Shown here piece by piece: positions 51,443 through 59,149 of a stretch of 64,000 nt of DNA (position 1 is its first letter; each line of letters begins with the position of its first letter). Source of the DNA: Mesorhizobium sp. M3A.F.Ca.ET.080.04.2.1 (GTDB lineage: Bacteria > Pseudomonadota > Alphaproteobacteria > Rhizobiales > Rhizobiaceae); assembly GCF_003952525.1 (NCBI RefSeq), contig NZ_CP034451.1, positions 5,308,501 through 5,372,500 on the forward strand. The letters are read 5' to 3'. The notes below the pieces were generated by a model that was not told the origin of the DNA, made no database searches, and saw only the letters and a list, made by a program, of their open reading frames with translations. The position numbers and the translations under genes were made by a program.

Positions 51443-52022
51443 GCAGATCCCCGAGTTCCTTCAGGTCCTGGTAGCGGTCGCCGATGCGGTGGTGCGGGCG
51501 TCCGCCGATGGACGCGCCGAGCGCAACCACCAGCTCGTCGGGGGCGGGGGCGTCGCCGATCTGGAAATGCACCGTGAGATAGTGGGAGCGGCGGCCCTCG
51601 TCGTTCTTGTCCATCAGCGGGATCATGATCGGCGTGTTCGGGCCGCCGCGCAGATTGGTGAAGGCGAGATAGGTCTTGGCCCCGACGGCGCGCCGATAGT
51701 GATTGCCGAAATGCAGCGTGTGGATCAGCGCCGACGCATGCTCGACTTCGCCCGACGTGCCGCAGATGGCAGCCTTGCCATAGCCTTCGATCGCTTCGCC
51801 CGAGCCCGCGACGGCGATGATTTCATGCGTCAGCGTTTCACCGAGCACGGGGGCAAAGGCGCGGACCTCCGGCGATAGATCCTCGGTGAAACCGCGACCC
51901 GCCCAGGGATTGGTGAGAACAGCGGCGACGCCGATCAGGCGCAGCGGCTGCGGCGCTGCCTTGCCGCCCTCGATCAGCGTGTTCTCGACATACGTCACGA
52001 TCTTGCGGATGGCCGGCTTCAC
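51435..52022 (-). CDS. DUF1185 / amino acid synthesis family protein
   Basis: 195 residues. I chose the GTG at 52022 (MKPAIRKIVTYVENTLIEGG), with GGAGGA 6 nt upstream; an ATT-region start at 52043 is less likely. VAAVLTNPWAGRGFTEDLSP and GKAAICGTSGEVEHASALIH fit the family commonly labelled amino acid synthesis protein (DUF1185), found in operons with LLM monooxygenases and hydrolases; no reaction is established to my knowledge. It is the first gene of the operon and overlaps the hydrolase-reductase gene by 8 nt. Confidence 0.85.
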   Translation of the reverse strand: MKPAIRKIVTYVENTLIEGGKAAPQPLRLIGVAAVLTNPWAGRGFTEDLSPEVRAFAPVLGETLTHEIIAVAGSGEAIEGYGKAAICGTSGEVEHASALIHTLHFGNHYRRAVGAKTYLAFTNLRGGPNTPIMIPLMDKNDEGRRSHYLTVHFQIGDAPAPDELVVALGASIGGRPHHRIGDRYQDLKELGDLHG

Positions 52023-52078
52023 TGAAGTTCCTCCGATAATCACCGCGTCGCGGGTCGCATCGATTTTGACATCATCTT

Positions 52079-52090
52079 ATGGTATACCAT
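52079..52090. promoter_or_regulatory. Candidate GntR (FadR-type) operator
   Basis: ATGGTATACCAT is a perfect 12-nt palindrome in the 142-nt gap between the divergent DUF1185 operon and gntR. It matches the TnGTnnnACnA shape of FadR-subfamily operators, within 60 nt of the DUF1185 start. Confidence 0.6.
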
Positions 52091-52164
52091 ACTACGGAAC
52101 GTCGCGTACCTTGTCAACGGGCCATGGAATCTGTTCTGTTGAGCGACGTAAGAGGCCGAAGAGA

Positions 52165-52842
52165 ATGACTGAGGACACGCTGCGGATCGATCGCTCGGCA
52201 AAGACGCTGAGAACACTGGCGCTGGAGCGCATGCGCGAGGCGATCATGGACTTCCACTTCCAGCCCGGCGAAAGGCTGGTCGAGCGGCCGCTTTGCGACC
52301 AGCTTGGGGTCAGCCGTTCGGTGGTGCGCGAAGTGTTGCGGCAGCTCGAAGCCGAGGGCCTGGTGCAAATGGTCCCGGGCCATGGCCCTGCCGTGGCCAA
52401 GCCAGATCTCGGCCGCACCGACGAGATCTACGAATTGCGCGCCTTGCTCGAAGGGCTGGCCGCGAAGGCGTGCGCGGCGGCGGCGACGCGCGAGCAGATC
52501 GCCTTGCTCGATGCGGCGCTGGAAAAGCTGGTCGAGGCCTGGGCATCGGGTGCGCCGGTCGAGGTGATGCGCGCGACGGCAAGATTCTATGAGGTTTTGT
52601 TCGAAGCCGCCGACAAACCCATGGCCTGGGAAATCGTCAACGGGCTCAACATGCGCATCAATCAGTTGCGCTCCATGACCATCGCATCCCCCAATCGCCG
52701 CGAGCCGGCCATTGCCGAGATGAACGCGATCATGGACGCGATCCGCGCACGCAAGCCGGAGGAGGCCGAAGCGGCGGCACGGCGGCATGTCGAAACCGCC
52801 TGGCGAATCGCCCGCAATGCGCTTCGGCGAGGCGCCGTGTAG
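52165..52842 (+). CDS. GntR family transcriptional regulator (FadR subfamily)
   Basis: 225 residues from the ATG at 52165 (MTEDTLRIDRSAKTLRTLAL). The winged helix (DQLGVSRSVVREVLRQLEAE) is followed by an all-helical FCD-type ligand domain with EIYELRALLEGLAA, plus Arg/His residues suited to carboxylate binding. A long in-frame upstream extension (to 51817) crosses the divergent gene and is rejected. It is divergent from the DUF1185-hydrolase-monooxygenase-importer operon, with a palindromic operator candidate between; it probably represses that operon. Confidence 0.92.
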   Translation: MTEDTLRIDRSAKTLRTLALERMREAIMDFHFQPGERLVERPLCDQLGVSRSVVREVLRQLEAEGLVQMVPGHGPAVAKPDLGRTDEIYELRALLEGLAAKACAAAATREQIALLDAALEKLVEAWASGAPVEVMRATARFYEVLFEAADKPMAWEIVNGLNMRINQLRSMTIASPNRREPAIAEMNAIMDAIRARKPEEAEAAARRHVETAWRIARNALRRGAV

Positions 52843-52916
52843 GCTACACGCTATCTTGCATTTCGAAGTCACCGCCGCTCGGGCGGCTGCGGCGGTTCAG
52901 CTTCGATACGATTGCC

Positions 52917-52949
52917 GATCCGGAAAACCGCTGCGCAATTTCCGAGAAG
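52917..52949. repeat. Rhizobial palindromic element (copy 2, degenerate)
   Basis: GATCCGGAAA (52917-52926) and TTTCCGAGAAG (52939-52949) repeat the ends of the element at 30746-30780, with a diverged centre. It lies between convergent gntR and the hydroxyacid dehydrogenase gene. Confidence 0.45.
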
Positions 52950-52958
52950 TGCTCTTCA

Positions 52959-53990
52959 TCAATTCCTGTCGACCGGCTTGGAGCGCATTCGCGAAACGGT
53001 CTCGCGCTCGGCGCGCTTGGAGCGCATCGGCGGCAGCCCGCGGTCAAGGAGGTCCATATCCTCCAGCACCATGTCGCCCATGCGCTTGAAGGCAATATCG
53101 AGCGCGCCGGCGCGGTGCGCCGAGCGCAGGAAGCCGGGCAGGGTGCGCACCGGATGTTTCTTGGCCAGGGGCTCCTCTGGAAAAACGTCGCTGGCGGCAA
53201 CGATATGGCCACTCTTCACCGCTGCCATCAGTGCCGGAAAATCGACGACGCCGGCGCGGCTGAGCAGGATGAAGGCTGCCCCTTTCCGCATCTTCGCGAA
53301 GGCGTCGGCTCCAAGGAAGCCCTGGTTCTCGCTGGTCACGGAGGCGACGACGAAGACGAAATCGCTTTCCGAGAGAACCTTGTCGAGCTTGGCCGGCTCG
53401 ACGCCATGCTCGACGAGCACCGATGGCGGCAGCCATGGATCGTAGACCCTGGTTCGTGTGCGAAAACCGGAGAGCAGCCGATTGAGCGCCCGGCCGAGGT
53501 CGCCGAAGCCGATGATGCCCACCTCGGCGCCGGAGAGCAGCCGGGCGGTCTGGTTGCCGTCGCCGCCCCACAGTTCCTTGCCCTGCCGGAAGGCGAGATC
53601 GGCATCGACGATGCCGCGCGCCAGGTTGAGCGCCATGGCAAGACCGAGCTCCGCCACCGGCTCGGCGAAGACAAGGCCGGTGGTCACGACGTGGATGCCG
53701 CGGGCAAACAGCGTCTCATAAGGCATGTTGTTGACGAGATTGGTCTCGACGTTGAAGATGCAGCGCAGCGCCTGCAACTTCTCCAGAGTCTCCGGCGCGA
53801 TGGGTGGCTGACCGACGATATAGCGTGCCTCGGCCAGTATATCCGTCGGCAACTCGGACAGGCCTTCTGGCGTTGTTTCGACGATGCGATATTTCCTGCG
53901 GAAAAGCGCGAGCTGCGGGGGTGTGAAGATGAGGTCGAGTGTGCGCGGTTCGGGCGCGCTGATCACCAGCGGCAAGGCCTTGTCGGGCAT
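52959..53990 (-). CDS. D-2-hydroxyacid dehydrogenase
   Basis: 343 residues. It has the NAD-binding signature GAEVGIIGFGDLGRALNRLL, TTGLVFAEPVAELGLAMALN, and a GALDIAFKRMGDMVL C-terminal segment. The Arg of the usual catalytic triad appears in ILLSRAGVVDFPAL and the acid in ASDVFPEEPLAKKHPV. It probably reduces a 2-ketoacid or oxidises a 2-hydroxyacid. It lies divergent from the LacI gene, so it may belong to that sugar regulon; the substrate is unknown. Confidence 0.9.
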   Translation of the reverse strand: MPDKALPLVISAPEPRTLDLIFTPPQLALFRRKYRIVETTPEGLSELPTDILAEARYIVGQPPIAPETLEKLQALRCIFNVETNLVNNMPYETLFARGIHVVTTGLVFAEPVAELGLAMALNLARGIVDADLAFRQGKELWGGDGNQTARLLSGAEVGIIGFGDLGRALNRLLSGFRTRTRVYDPWLPPSVLVEHGVEPAKLDKVLSESDFVFVVASVTSENQGFLGADAFAKMRKGAAFILLSRAGVVDFPALMAAVKSGHIVAASDVFPEEPLAKKHPVRTLPGFLRSAHRAGALDIAFKRMGDMVLEDMDLLDRGLPPMRSKRAERETVSRMRSKPVDRN

Positions 53991-54063
53991 GGTTCATCCT
54001 CCCGGCGCGATTGGATCATCTTATCGGTGTTTTACTCCTGATGAAACGATTTACAATACCAAA

Positions 54064-54073
54064 AAATCGATTT
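54064..54073. promoter_or_regulatory. Candidate LacI-family operator upstream of the sugar regulon
   Basis: AAATCGATTT, a 10-nt palindrome in the AT-rich gap between the divergent dehydrogenase and lacI genes, with related ACGATTT (54046-54052) and ATCGATTAG nearby. The same core recurs at 55297. Confidence 0.5.
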
Positions 54074-54127
54074 ATCGATTAGATTAGGCAAAGGTTGGAG
54101 TGGCCGCCCGCCGCGGGAGGAGATCAA

Positions 54128-55219
54128 ATGTCGCAACAGGAGGCCCAGCAGCGGCGGCCGTCGATCCACGACGTGGCCAGCCATGCCGGCGTGTCCGCGG
54201 CCACCGTCTCCAAGGTCCTGGCCGGCGTCACCACGGTGAAGCCGGAAAACGCGCAACGCGTTTTCGATGCCGTCGAACTGCTCGGCTACCGAGTCGATCC
54301 GCTCGCCTCCGACATGCGGCGGGCCAAGCGCCGCATCATCGGCGCCATCATGCCCGAGTTCGAGAGCGAATTCTTCGGCCAGATGGTCACTCAATTGGAA
54401 AGCCTGGCGGAGCAGCGCGGCTACACGCTGGTCGCCGCCTCCAGCCGCGAATCGGAAGCGCGCGAGAAGGAGATTCTGGCCCGCATGCACGACTGGCGTG
54501 TCGCCGGCGTCGTGCTGGCGCCGGTGCGCAACGAGCATGGACCGGCGGCCGACTTCATGAAGGCGAACGGCATGACCGGCGTGCTCATCGACCGCGTGCT
54601 TGCCGACGATGCCTTCGATACCGTCTCGGCCGACAGCGCAGCGGCAAGCGCGGAGGTGGCGCGCGCGCTTGTCGGCAAAGGGCACCGCCACATCCTGGTC
54701 GTCGGTCTTGGCCAGCAGGCGGCGACGGTGCGCGCTCGTCTTGAAGGATTTCGCAGCACGGCGCTGCAACTGGCGCCGGACATTCGTATCGACGTGGTGG
54801 TTTCCGAAAGCGAGGTCGAGCCGCTGCGGGCGCTGCTGCGCGACTATTTCACAAAGGGCGTCGACAAGGGCGAGCGGCCGACCGCGGTCTATTCGCTGTT
54901 CCTCAAGGGCACGCTGGTGGCGCTCTCCGAATTTCGGCGGCGCGGCTGGCACTGCCCGGACGACATTTCGCTGGTCGGCTTCGACGACGCCGAATGGATG
55001 CAGGTGACATGGCCGGCAATTGCAGCCGTGGTGCAGCCGGTGCACGAGATCGCCAGCAATGCGATGGAGGTTCTGTTTCGCAGGATCGAAGGGCAGGGCG
55101 GCCCACCAAGGGCGCGGCTCGAACCCTGCAAGGTGTTGATGCGGGAATCCGTTGGCTCGCCAGGCAGCGGCCCGCATTCGGGGGAGGTGACCGACAATAG
55201 CCCCATTGTCGACAACTGA
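54128..55219 (+). CDS. LacI family transcriptional regulator
   Basis: 363 residues from the ATG at 54128, with GGAGGAG upstream. The N-terminal helix-turn-helix and hinge (RPSIHDVASHAGVSAATVSK) is followed by a periplasmic-binding-like ligand domain (IIGAIMPEFESEFFGQMVTQ). It is followed after 55 nt by the sugar-binding protein gene and divergent from the hydroxyacid dehydrogenase gene. AT-rich palindromes with a TCGA centre lie upstream of it and at the start of the next gene and are likely binding sites. The effector is probably a sugar. Confidence 0.93.
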   Translation: MSQQEAQQRRPSIHDVASHAGVSAATVSKVLAGVTTVKPENAQRVFDAVELLGYRVDPLASDMRRAKRRIIGAIMPEFESEFFGQMVTQLESLAEQRGYTLVAASSRESEAREKEILARMHDWRVAGVVLAPVRNEHGPAADFMKANGMTGVLIDRVLADDAFDTVSADSAAASAEVARALVGKGHRHILVVGLGQQAATVRARLEGFRSTALQLAPDIRIDVVVSESEVEPLRALLRDYFTKGVDKGERPTAVYSLFLKGTLVALSEFRRRGWHCPDDISLVGFDDAEWMQVTWPAIAAVVQPVHEIASNAMEVLFRRIEGQGGPPRARLEPCKVLMRESVGSPGSGPHSGEVTDNSPIVDN

Positions 55220-55274
55220 GTGGCGCCGCACCTGGCTCTGGCTTGCGGCGCGTGACATCAACAGGGAGGAAAAC

Positions 55275-56264
55275 ATGACAGCATTCATGCCTAAGATAAA
55301 TCGATTTACGCTTGCCTTTGGCGTCGCTTTGGCAATGTCGGCCATCGGTGCTGCGAAGGCCGAGGACGGCGAATATGGCGTGCTGATGAAGACGCTCGCC
55401 AATCCGTTCTGGGGCGCTATGGCCCAGGGCGTGGCCGACGGCGCCAAGGAAGCCGGCGTGAAATACTTCCAGCAGGCGGCCGAAAGCGACCAGGCGGCCG
55501 AGCCGCAGCTCAACCTCTGCAACACCATGCTGGAACGCAAGCCGGTGGCGATGATCACGGCTGCCATCAACTCGACCAACCTCCTGCCTTGCCTGAAGTC
55601 GGCGCAGGACGCCGGCATCAAGATCGTCGACCTCGACAACAATCTCGACCAGGCGGTCCTCGACAAGGAAGGCGTCAAGGTCACCTTCCATATCGGTTCC
55701 GACAATGTGGCTGCGGGCGCGCAAGGGGCCGAATACCTCGTCTCCAAGCTCGGCAAGGATGCCAAGGGTCCGGTGCTGGTGATCGAAGGCCTGTCGGGCA
55801 ACATCACCGGCGAGAAGCGCGCCAAGGGCTTTGCCGACAAGCTCAAGGAGCTGGCGCCCGGGTTGCAGATCGTCGCTTCGCTGCCGGGTGATTGGGATCG
55901 CAACAAGTCGGCCTCGATCGCCACCGACACGCTGACGGCGCATCCCGATCTCGTTGCCATTTTCTGCGCCAATGACACCATGGCGCTGGGCGCCGTGGAG
56001 TCGATCTATGCTGGTGGCAAGGGTGAGCAAGTGACGATCATCGGCGTCGACGGCAATGTCGATGCGGTGAAGTCGATCAAGGAAGGCCGCCTCAACGCCT
56101 CCGTTGCGCAGCTTCCCTATCTGGTCGGCAAGCAGGCGGTCGAGAACGTCAAGAAGGCACTGGCCGGCGAGAAGGTCGAGGAGAGCGTCGCCGTGCCAAC
56201 CCTGGTGCTGACCAAGGACCTGATCGACGCCGGCAAGGAGCCGATGCTGCAGTATGTGAAGTGA
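55275..56264 (+). CDS. Sugar ABC transporter substrate-binding protein (RbsB family)
   Basis: 329 residues from the ATG at 55275, with GGGAGGAAAAC upstream. Signal peptide MTAFMPKINRFTLAFGVALA to about residue 29 (AKA-ED). Ribose-binding-protein fold: LMKTLANPFWGAMAQGVADG, VVDLDNN-like IVDLDNNLDQAVL and ANDTMALGAVESIYAGGKG. It binds an unidentified sugar for the permease and ATPase downstream. A palindrome within codons 8-11 may be a LacI site. A direct-repeat-rich hairpin follows the stop. Confidence 0.92.
   Translation: MTAFMPKINRFTLAFGVALAMSAIGAAKAEDGEYGVLMKTLANPFWGAMAQGVADGAKEAGVKYFQQAAESDQAAEPQLNLCNTMLERKPVAMITAAINSTNLLPCLKSAQDAGIKIVDLDNNLDQAVLDKEGVKVTFHIGSDNVAAGAQGAEYLVSKLGKDAKGPVLVIEGLSGNITGEKRAKGFADKLKELAPGLQIVASLPGDWDRNKSASIATDTLTAHPDLVAIFCANDTMALGAVESIYAGGKGEQVTIIGVDGNVDAVKSIKEGRLNASVAQLPYLVGKQAVENVKKALAGEKVEESVAVPTLVLTKDLIDAGKEPMLQYVK
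55297..55308. promoter_or_regulatory. Candidate LacI-family operator in the 5' coding region of the binding-protein gene
   Basis: TAAATCGATTTA is a perfect 12-nt palindrome 22 nt after the ATG; it shares AAATCGATTT with the site at 54064. As an intragenic operator it could act as a roadblock. Confidence 0.5.
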
Positions 56265-56272
56265 GGAAGAGA

Positions 56273-56404
56273 GGGAGTAAGGGAGTAAGGGAGTAAGGGA
56301 GTAAGGGAATAGGGGAGTAGGTGGGGCGATAGTTTGCGCTTCTCCGATTGGGTCCCGAGCTACCGCATTTCCCTACTCCCCTACTGACCTACTCCCCTAT
56401 TCCC
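56273..56404. repeat. Octanucleotide tandem repeat with 18-bp inverted arms
   Basis: Four perfect copies of GGGAGTAA (56273-56304) run into two degenerate units. The segment 56305-56322 (GGGAATAGGGGAGTAGGT) is perfectly complementary to 56387-56404, with a 64-nt loop. It lies between the binding-protein and permease genes of the sugar importer, where it may form an mRNA-stabilising or attenuating stem; the short tandem repeat could vary in length between strains. Confidence 0.75.
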
Positions 56405-56424
56405 CTACCCGAAGGGTGAAACAC

Positions 56425-57417
56425 ATGTCTTCCGAAACGGCGCAGCCCGGTTTCTGGGCTCGGGTGCAGCGCACATCCGTCGAACGGCTCCACATCAGGC
56501 TGGAGTCGCTGCTGGTGCTGCTGGGGTTGAGCGCGGCGATGGCTTTGCTGTCGCCTTTCTTCCTGTCGCTCAGCAATTTCCTCAACATCCTTTTGGCGAC
56601 CTCGACGATTGGGGTTCTGGCAATCGCCGCCACCTTCGTCATCGGCTCGGGCGGGCTCGATCTATCGCTCGGCTCGGTGATGGGGCTCGCCGGCGTGATG
56701 GGAGCCTTCGTCGTCGTCAATCTCGGCTGGCCGTCAGTCTTCTTGGTGATTGTCTGCATCCTTGCAGGCGGCATCGCCGGCTACATCAACGGACAACTCG
56801 TCACCCGCGCCTTTGTGCCGGCCTTCATCGTCACGCTCGGAATGCTCGGCCTGGCGCGCGGGTTGGCGCTCGTCATCTCGCAGGGCAGGGCGATCTATGG
56901 CTTGCCGCCCGAGATCGTCTATATCGGGCAAGGGAGGCCCTTTGGCATTCCGATGCCGGTGATCATCTTCGTGCTCACCGCGATCGTCGCGCACGCGGTG
57001 CTCGCCTATACGCGCTTCGGCCGGCACACGCTGGCGCTTGGCGACAGCGAGGGTGCGGCGCGCGCTGCCGGCATCCGGGTCGAACATCACCGCCGCATCA
57101 TCTACACGCTGTCCGGCGCGCTCGCCGGTCTTGCCGGCCTGCTCTTCACCGCCCGGGTCAACGCCGGCGACCCGACCGCCGGCATCAACTATGAGCTTAC
57201 CGCGATCACCGCCGCGATCATCGGCGGCACCAACCTGTTCGGCGGCCGCGCCTCGATCCTCGGCACGATGATCGGCGCGCTGATCATGGGGGTGCTGCAG
57301 AACGGGCTGACGCTGCTTGCGGTGCAGTCCTATTACCAACAGATGGCGATCGGCGCGGTGCTGATCCTCGCCGTCTTCATCGACCAGTATCAGGTCAGGA
57401 AGGAGTCGCGCGTATGA
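56425..57417 (+). CDS. Sugar ABC transporter permease (RbsC family)
   Basis: 330 residues from the ATG at 56425; GTG at 56416 is an in-frame alternative. Multiple membrane segments: LLGLSAAMALLSPFFLSLSN, GSGGLDLSLGSVMGLAGVMG, and the conserved GRHTLALGDSEGAARAAGIR loop of the carbohydrate permease CUT2 subfamily. The inner-membrane subunit works with the adjacent ATPase (ATG overlapping its stop). Substrate unknown. Confidence 0.93.
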   Translation: MSSETAQPGFWARVQRTSVERLHIRLESLLVLLGLSAAMALLSPFFLSLSNFLNILLATSTIGVLAIAATFVIGSGGLDLSLGSVMGLAGVMGAFVVVNLGWPSVFLVIVCILAGGIAGYINGQLVTRAFVPAFIVTLGMLGLARGLALVISQGRAIYGLPPEIVYIGQGRPFGIPMPVIIFVLTAIVAHAVLAYTRFGRHTLALGDSEGAARAAGIRVEHHRRIIYTLSGALAGLAGLLFTARVNAGDPTAGINYELTAITAAIIGGTNLFGGRASILGTMIGALIMGVLQNGLTLLAVQSYYQQMAIGAVLILAVFIDQYQVRKESRV

Positions 57418-58190
57418 CCCTTCTCTCGCTCCACGGCATTCGGAAGAGCTTCGGCGCGGTCGATGTGCTGCACGGCGTCGACCTGGCGGTCGCGGCCGGC
57501 GAAGTGGTCGGGCTGGTCGGCGACAATGGCGCCGGCAAATCGACGCTGATGAAGACCATCACCGGCATCTACCGCGCCGACACCGGATCGATCGAGTTCG
57601 ACGGCAAGGACATCCTTGCGCTCGATCCCGGTCAGCGGCGGCGACTTGGCATCGAGATGATCTATCAGGATCTTTCGCTCGCCAAACAACAGGACGTCGC
57701 CTCCAACATCTTTCTCGGCCGCGAGCCGACGAAGCGGCTGTTCGGCCTTTTCCCCGGCTTCGTCGACAAGGCCTCGATGGATCGCGAGGCAGCGCGGATG
57801 GTCGCGCGGCTGGGGGCGCATCTGCCCTCGATCAACCGCTCGGTCGGTTCGTTCTCGGGCGGCCAGCAGCAGACGGTGGCGATCGCCCGTGCTCTCACTT
57901 TCAATCCGAAGCTCGTCATCATGGACGAGCCGACGGCGGCGCTTGCCGTGCGCGAAGTGCAGAGCGTGCTCGACCTGATCCGCCGACTGAAGTCGGAAGG
58001 CATCGCTGTGATCCTGATCTCGCACCGGCTGAACGACGTGCTGTCGGTCACGGACCGCATCGTCGTGCTCCGCCACGGCCGCGCGGACGCTGACTTGGTC
58101 ACCGCCAAGACGAATATGAATGAAGTCGTCAGCCGCATCGTCGGCGGCGGCGACACGGCCGCCGCGGCGGCGCATGAACAACGAGGCTGA
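57414..58190 (+). CDS. Sugar ABC transporter ATP-binding protein (CUT2, single ATPase domain)
   Basis: 258 residues: Walker A GDNGAGKSTLMKTITG, signature SFSGGQQQTVAIARAL, Walker B LVIMDEPTAAL, and LISHRLNDVLSVTDRIVVLR. Typical CUT2 ATPases such as RbsA have two fused ATPase halves (about 500 residues), whereas this has one, as in the FrcA-type rhizobial sugar importers. It overlaps the permease gene by 4 nt and precedes the epimerase by 4 nt. Confidence 0.92.
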   Translation: MTLLSLHGIRKSFGAVDVLHGVDLAVAAGEVVGLVGDNGAGKSTLMKTITGIYRADTGSIEFDGKDILALDPGQRRRLGIEMIYQDLSLAKQQDVASNIFLGREPTKRLFGLFPGFVDKASMDREAARMVARLGAHLPSINRSVGSFSGGQQQTVAIARALTFNPKLVIMDEPTAALAVREVQSVLDLIRRLKSEGIAVILISHRLNDVLSVTDRIVVLRHGRADADLVTAKTNMNEVVSRIVGGGDTAAAAAHEQRG

Positions 58191-58194
58191 GCTT

Positions 58195-59049
58195 ATGAAC
58201 ACCTTTGGACTGCACACTTTCGCCATCGCACCGGTCTGGGACCTTGCCCGCATCGAGCCGCAGATGGACAGGCTGAAGGAGCTCGGCATCGGCCTGATGG
58301 AAATCCCGCTGCTCAGACCCGAGGAGATCGACACCAAGCGCACCCGCGGCTTCGCCAGTCACTACGGCGTCCAGCTCATTCCGTCGCTCGGGCTACCGCG
58401 CGCGCTCGACGTGGTCGAGCGCCCGGAAGAGGCGCTCGATTTCCTGCAACCGGCCTTCAAGGTGTGCAACGAGGTCGGCAGCGAGGCGCTGGGCGGCGTC
58501 ACCTATGGCACGATCGGCAAGACCACTGGCCGGGCGCCGACGCAAAGAGAGATCGACGGCATGTGCCGCTTCCTCGAACGTGCCGCGAAGTCGGCGAAGT
58601 CGCGCAGCCTGAAGCTCGGTGTCGAACCCTGCAATCGCTACGAGACGCATCTCATGAACCGCGGCATCGATGCGGCGCGCATCATCGAGCGCATCGGCGC
58701 CGACAACATCTTCATCCATCTCGACACTTACCACATGCATATCGAGGAAGAGAGCTTTGCCGCGGGCTTCGAGGCGGCAGCACCCTTCCTCGGCTATGTT
58801 CATGTGTCGGAGGCCAATCGCGGCGTGCCGGGGCGCGGCATGCTGAACTGGGCGGCCTGCATGAAGGCGATCGCCGACATCGGCTATCAAGGGCCGATCA
58901 CGCTCGAAAGCATGAACCATGTCGATGTCGATATCGCCGGTGGGCTCGCCGTCTGGCGGCCGGTGGCGGAAGATCCGCGCGACGTCATCGAGGTCGGCTT
59001 GCCCTTCCTGCGCGAGGAAGCGAGGAAGGCTGGGCTGACTTTGGGCTAA
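58195..59049 (+). CDS. Sugar phosphate isomerase/epimerase (D-tagatose 3-epimerase type)
   Basis: 284 residues from the ATG at 58195 (MNTFGLHTFAIAPVWDLARI), with GAGG 8 nt upstream; an in-frame ATG at 58174 overlaps the ATPase gene. TIM-barrel with metal ligands in GVEPCNRYETHLMN (Glu), FIHLDTYHMHIEEE (Asp, His) and TLESMNHVDVD (Glu), and the HVSEANRGVPGRG loop of the DTE/D-psicose epimerase group. It probably epimerises the ketose taken up by the importer encoded just upstream. It is the last gene of the LacI-controlled sugar operon. Confidence 0.9.
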   Translation: MNTFGLHTFAIAPVWDLARIEPQMDRLKELGIGLMEIPLLRPEEIDTKRTRGFASHYGVQLIPSLGLPRALDVVERPEEALDFLQPAFKVCNEVGSEALGGVTYGTIGKTTGRAPTQREIDGMCRFLERAAKSAKSRSLKLGVEPCNRYETHLMNRGIDAARIIERIGADNIFIHLDTYHMHIEEESFAAGFEAAAPFLGYVHVSEANRGVPGRGMLNWAACMKAIADIGYQGPITLESMNHVDVDIAGGLAVWRPVAEDPRDVIEVGLPFLREEARKAGLTLG

Positions 59050-59149
59050 GCAGCCGAACTCCTGGTAAACGGCGGCGCGATCAATTCCGGACGGTTTGGA
59101 TTTACCGATGCAACAAGCTCGTGCAATGTGAGCTTGGAGGATCGAACTC

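Noticed and set aside
56273..56404. CRISPR-like array
   Set aside because: Repeats are directly adjacent 8-mers without spacers, followed by an inverted copy; no cas genes are near.
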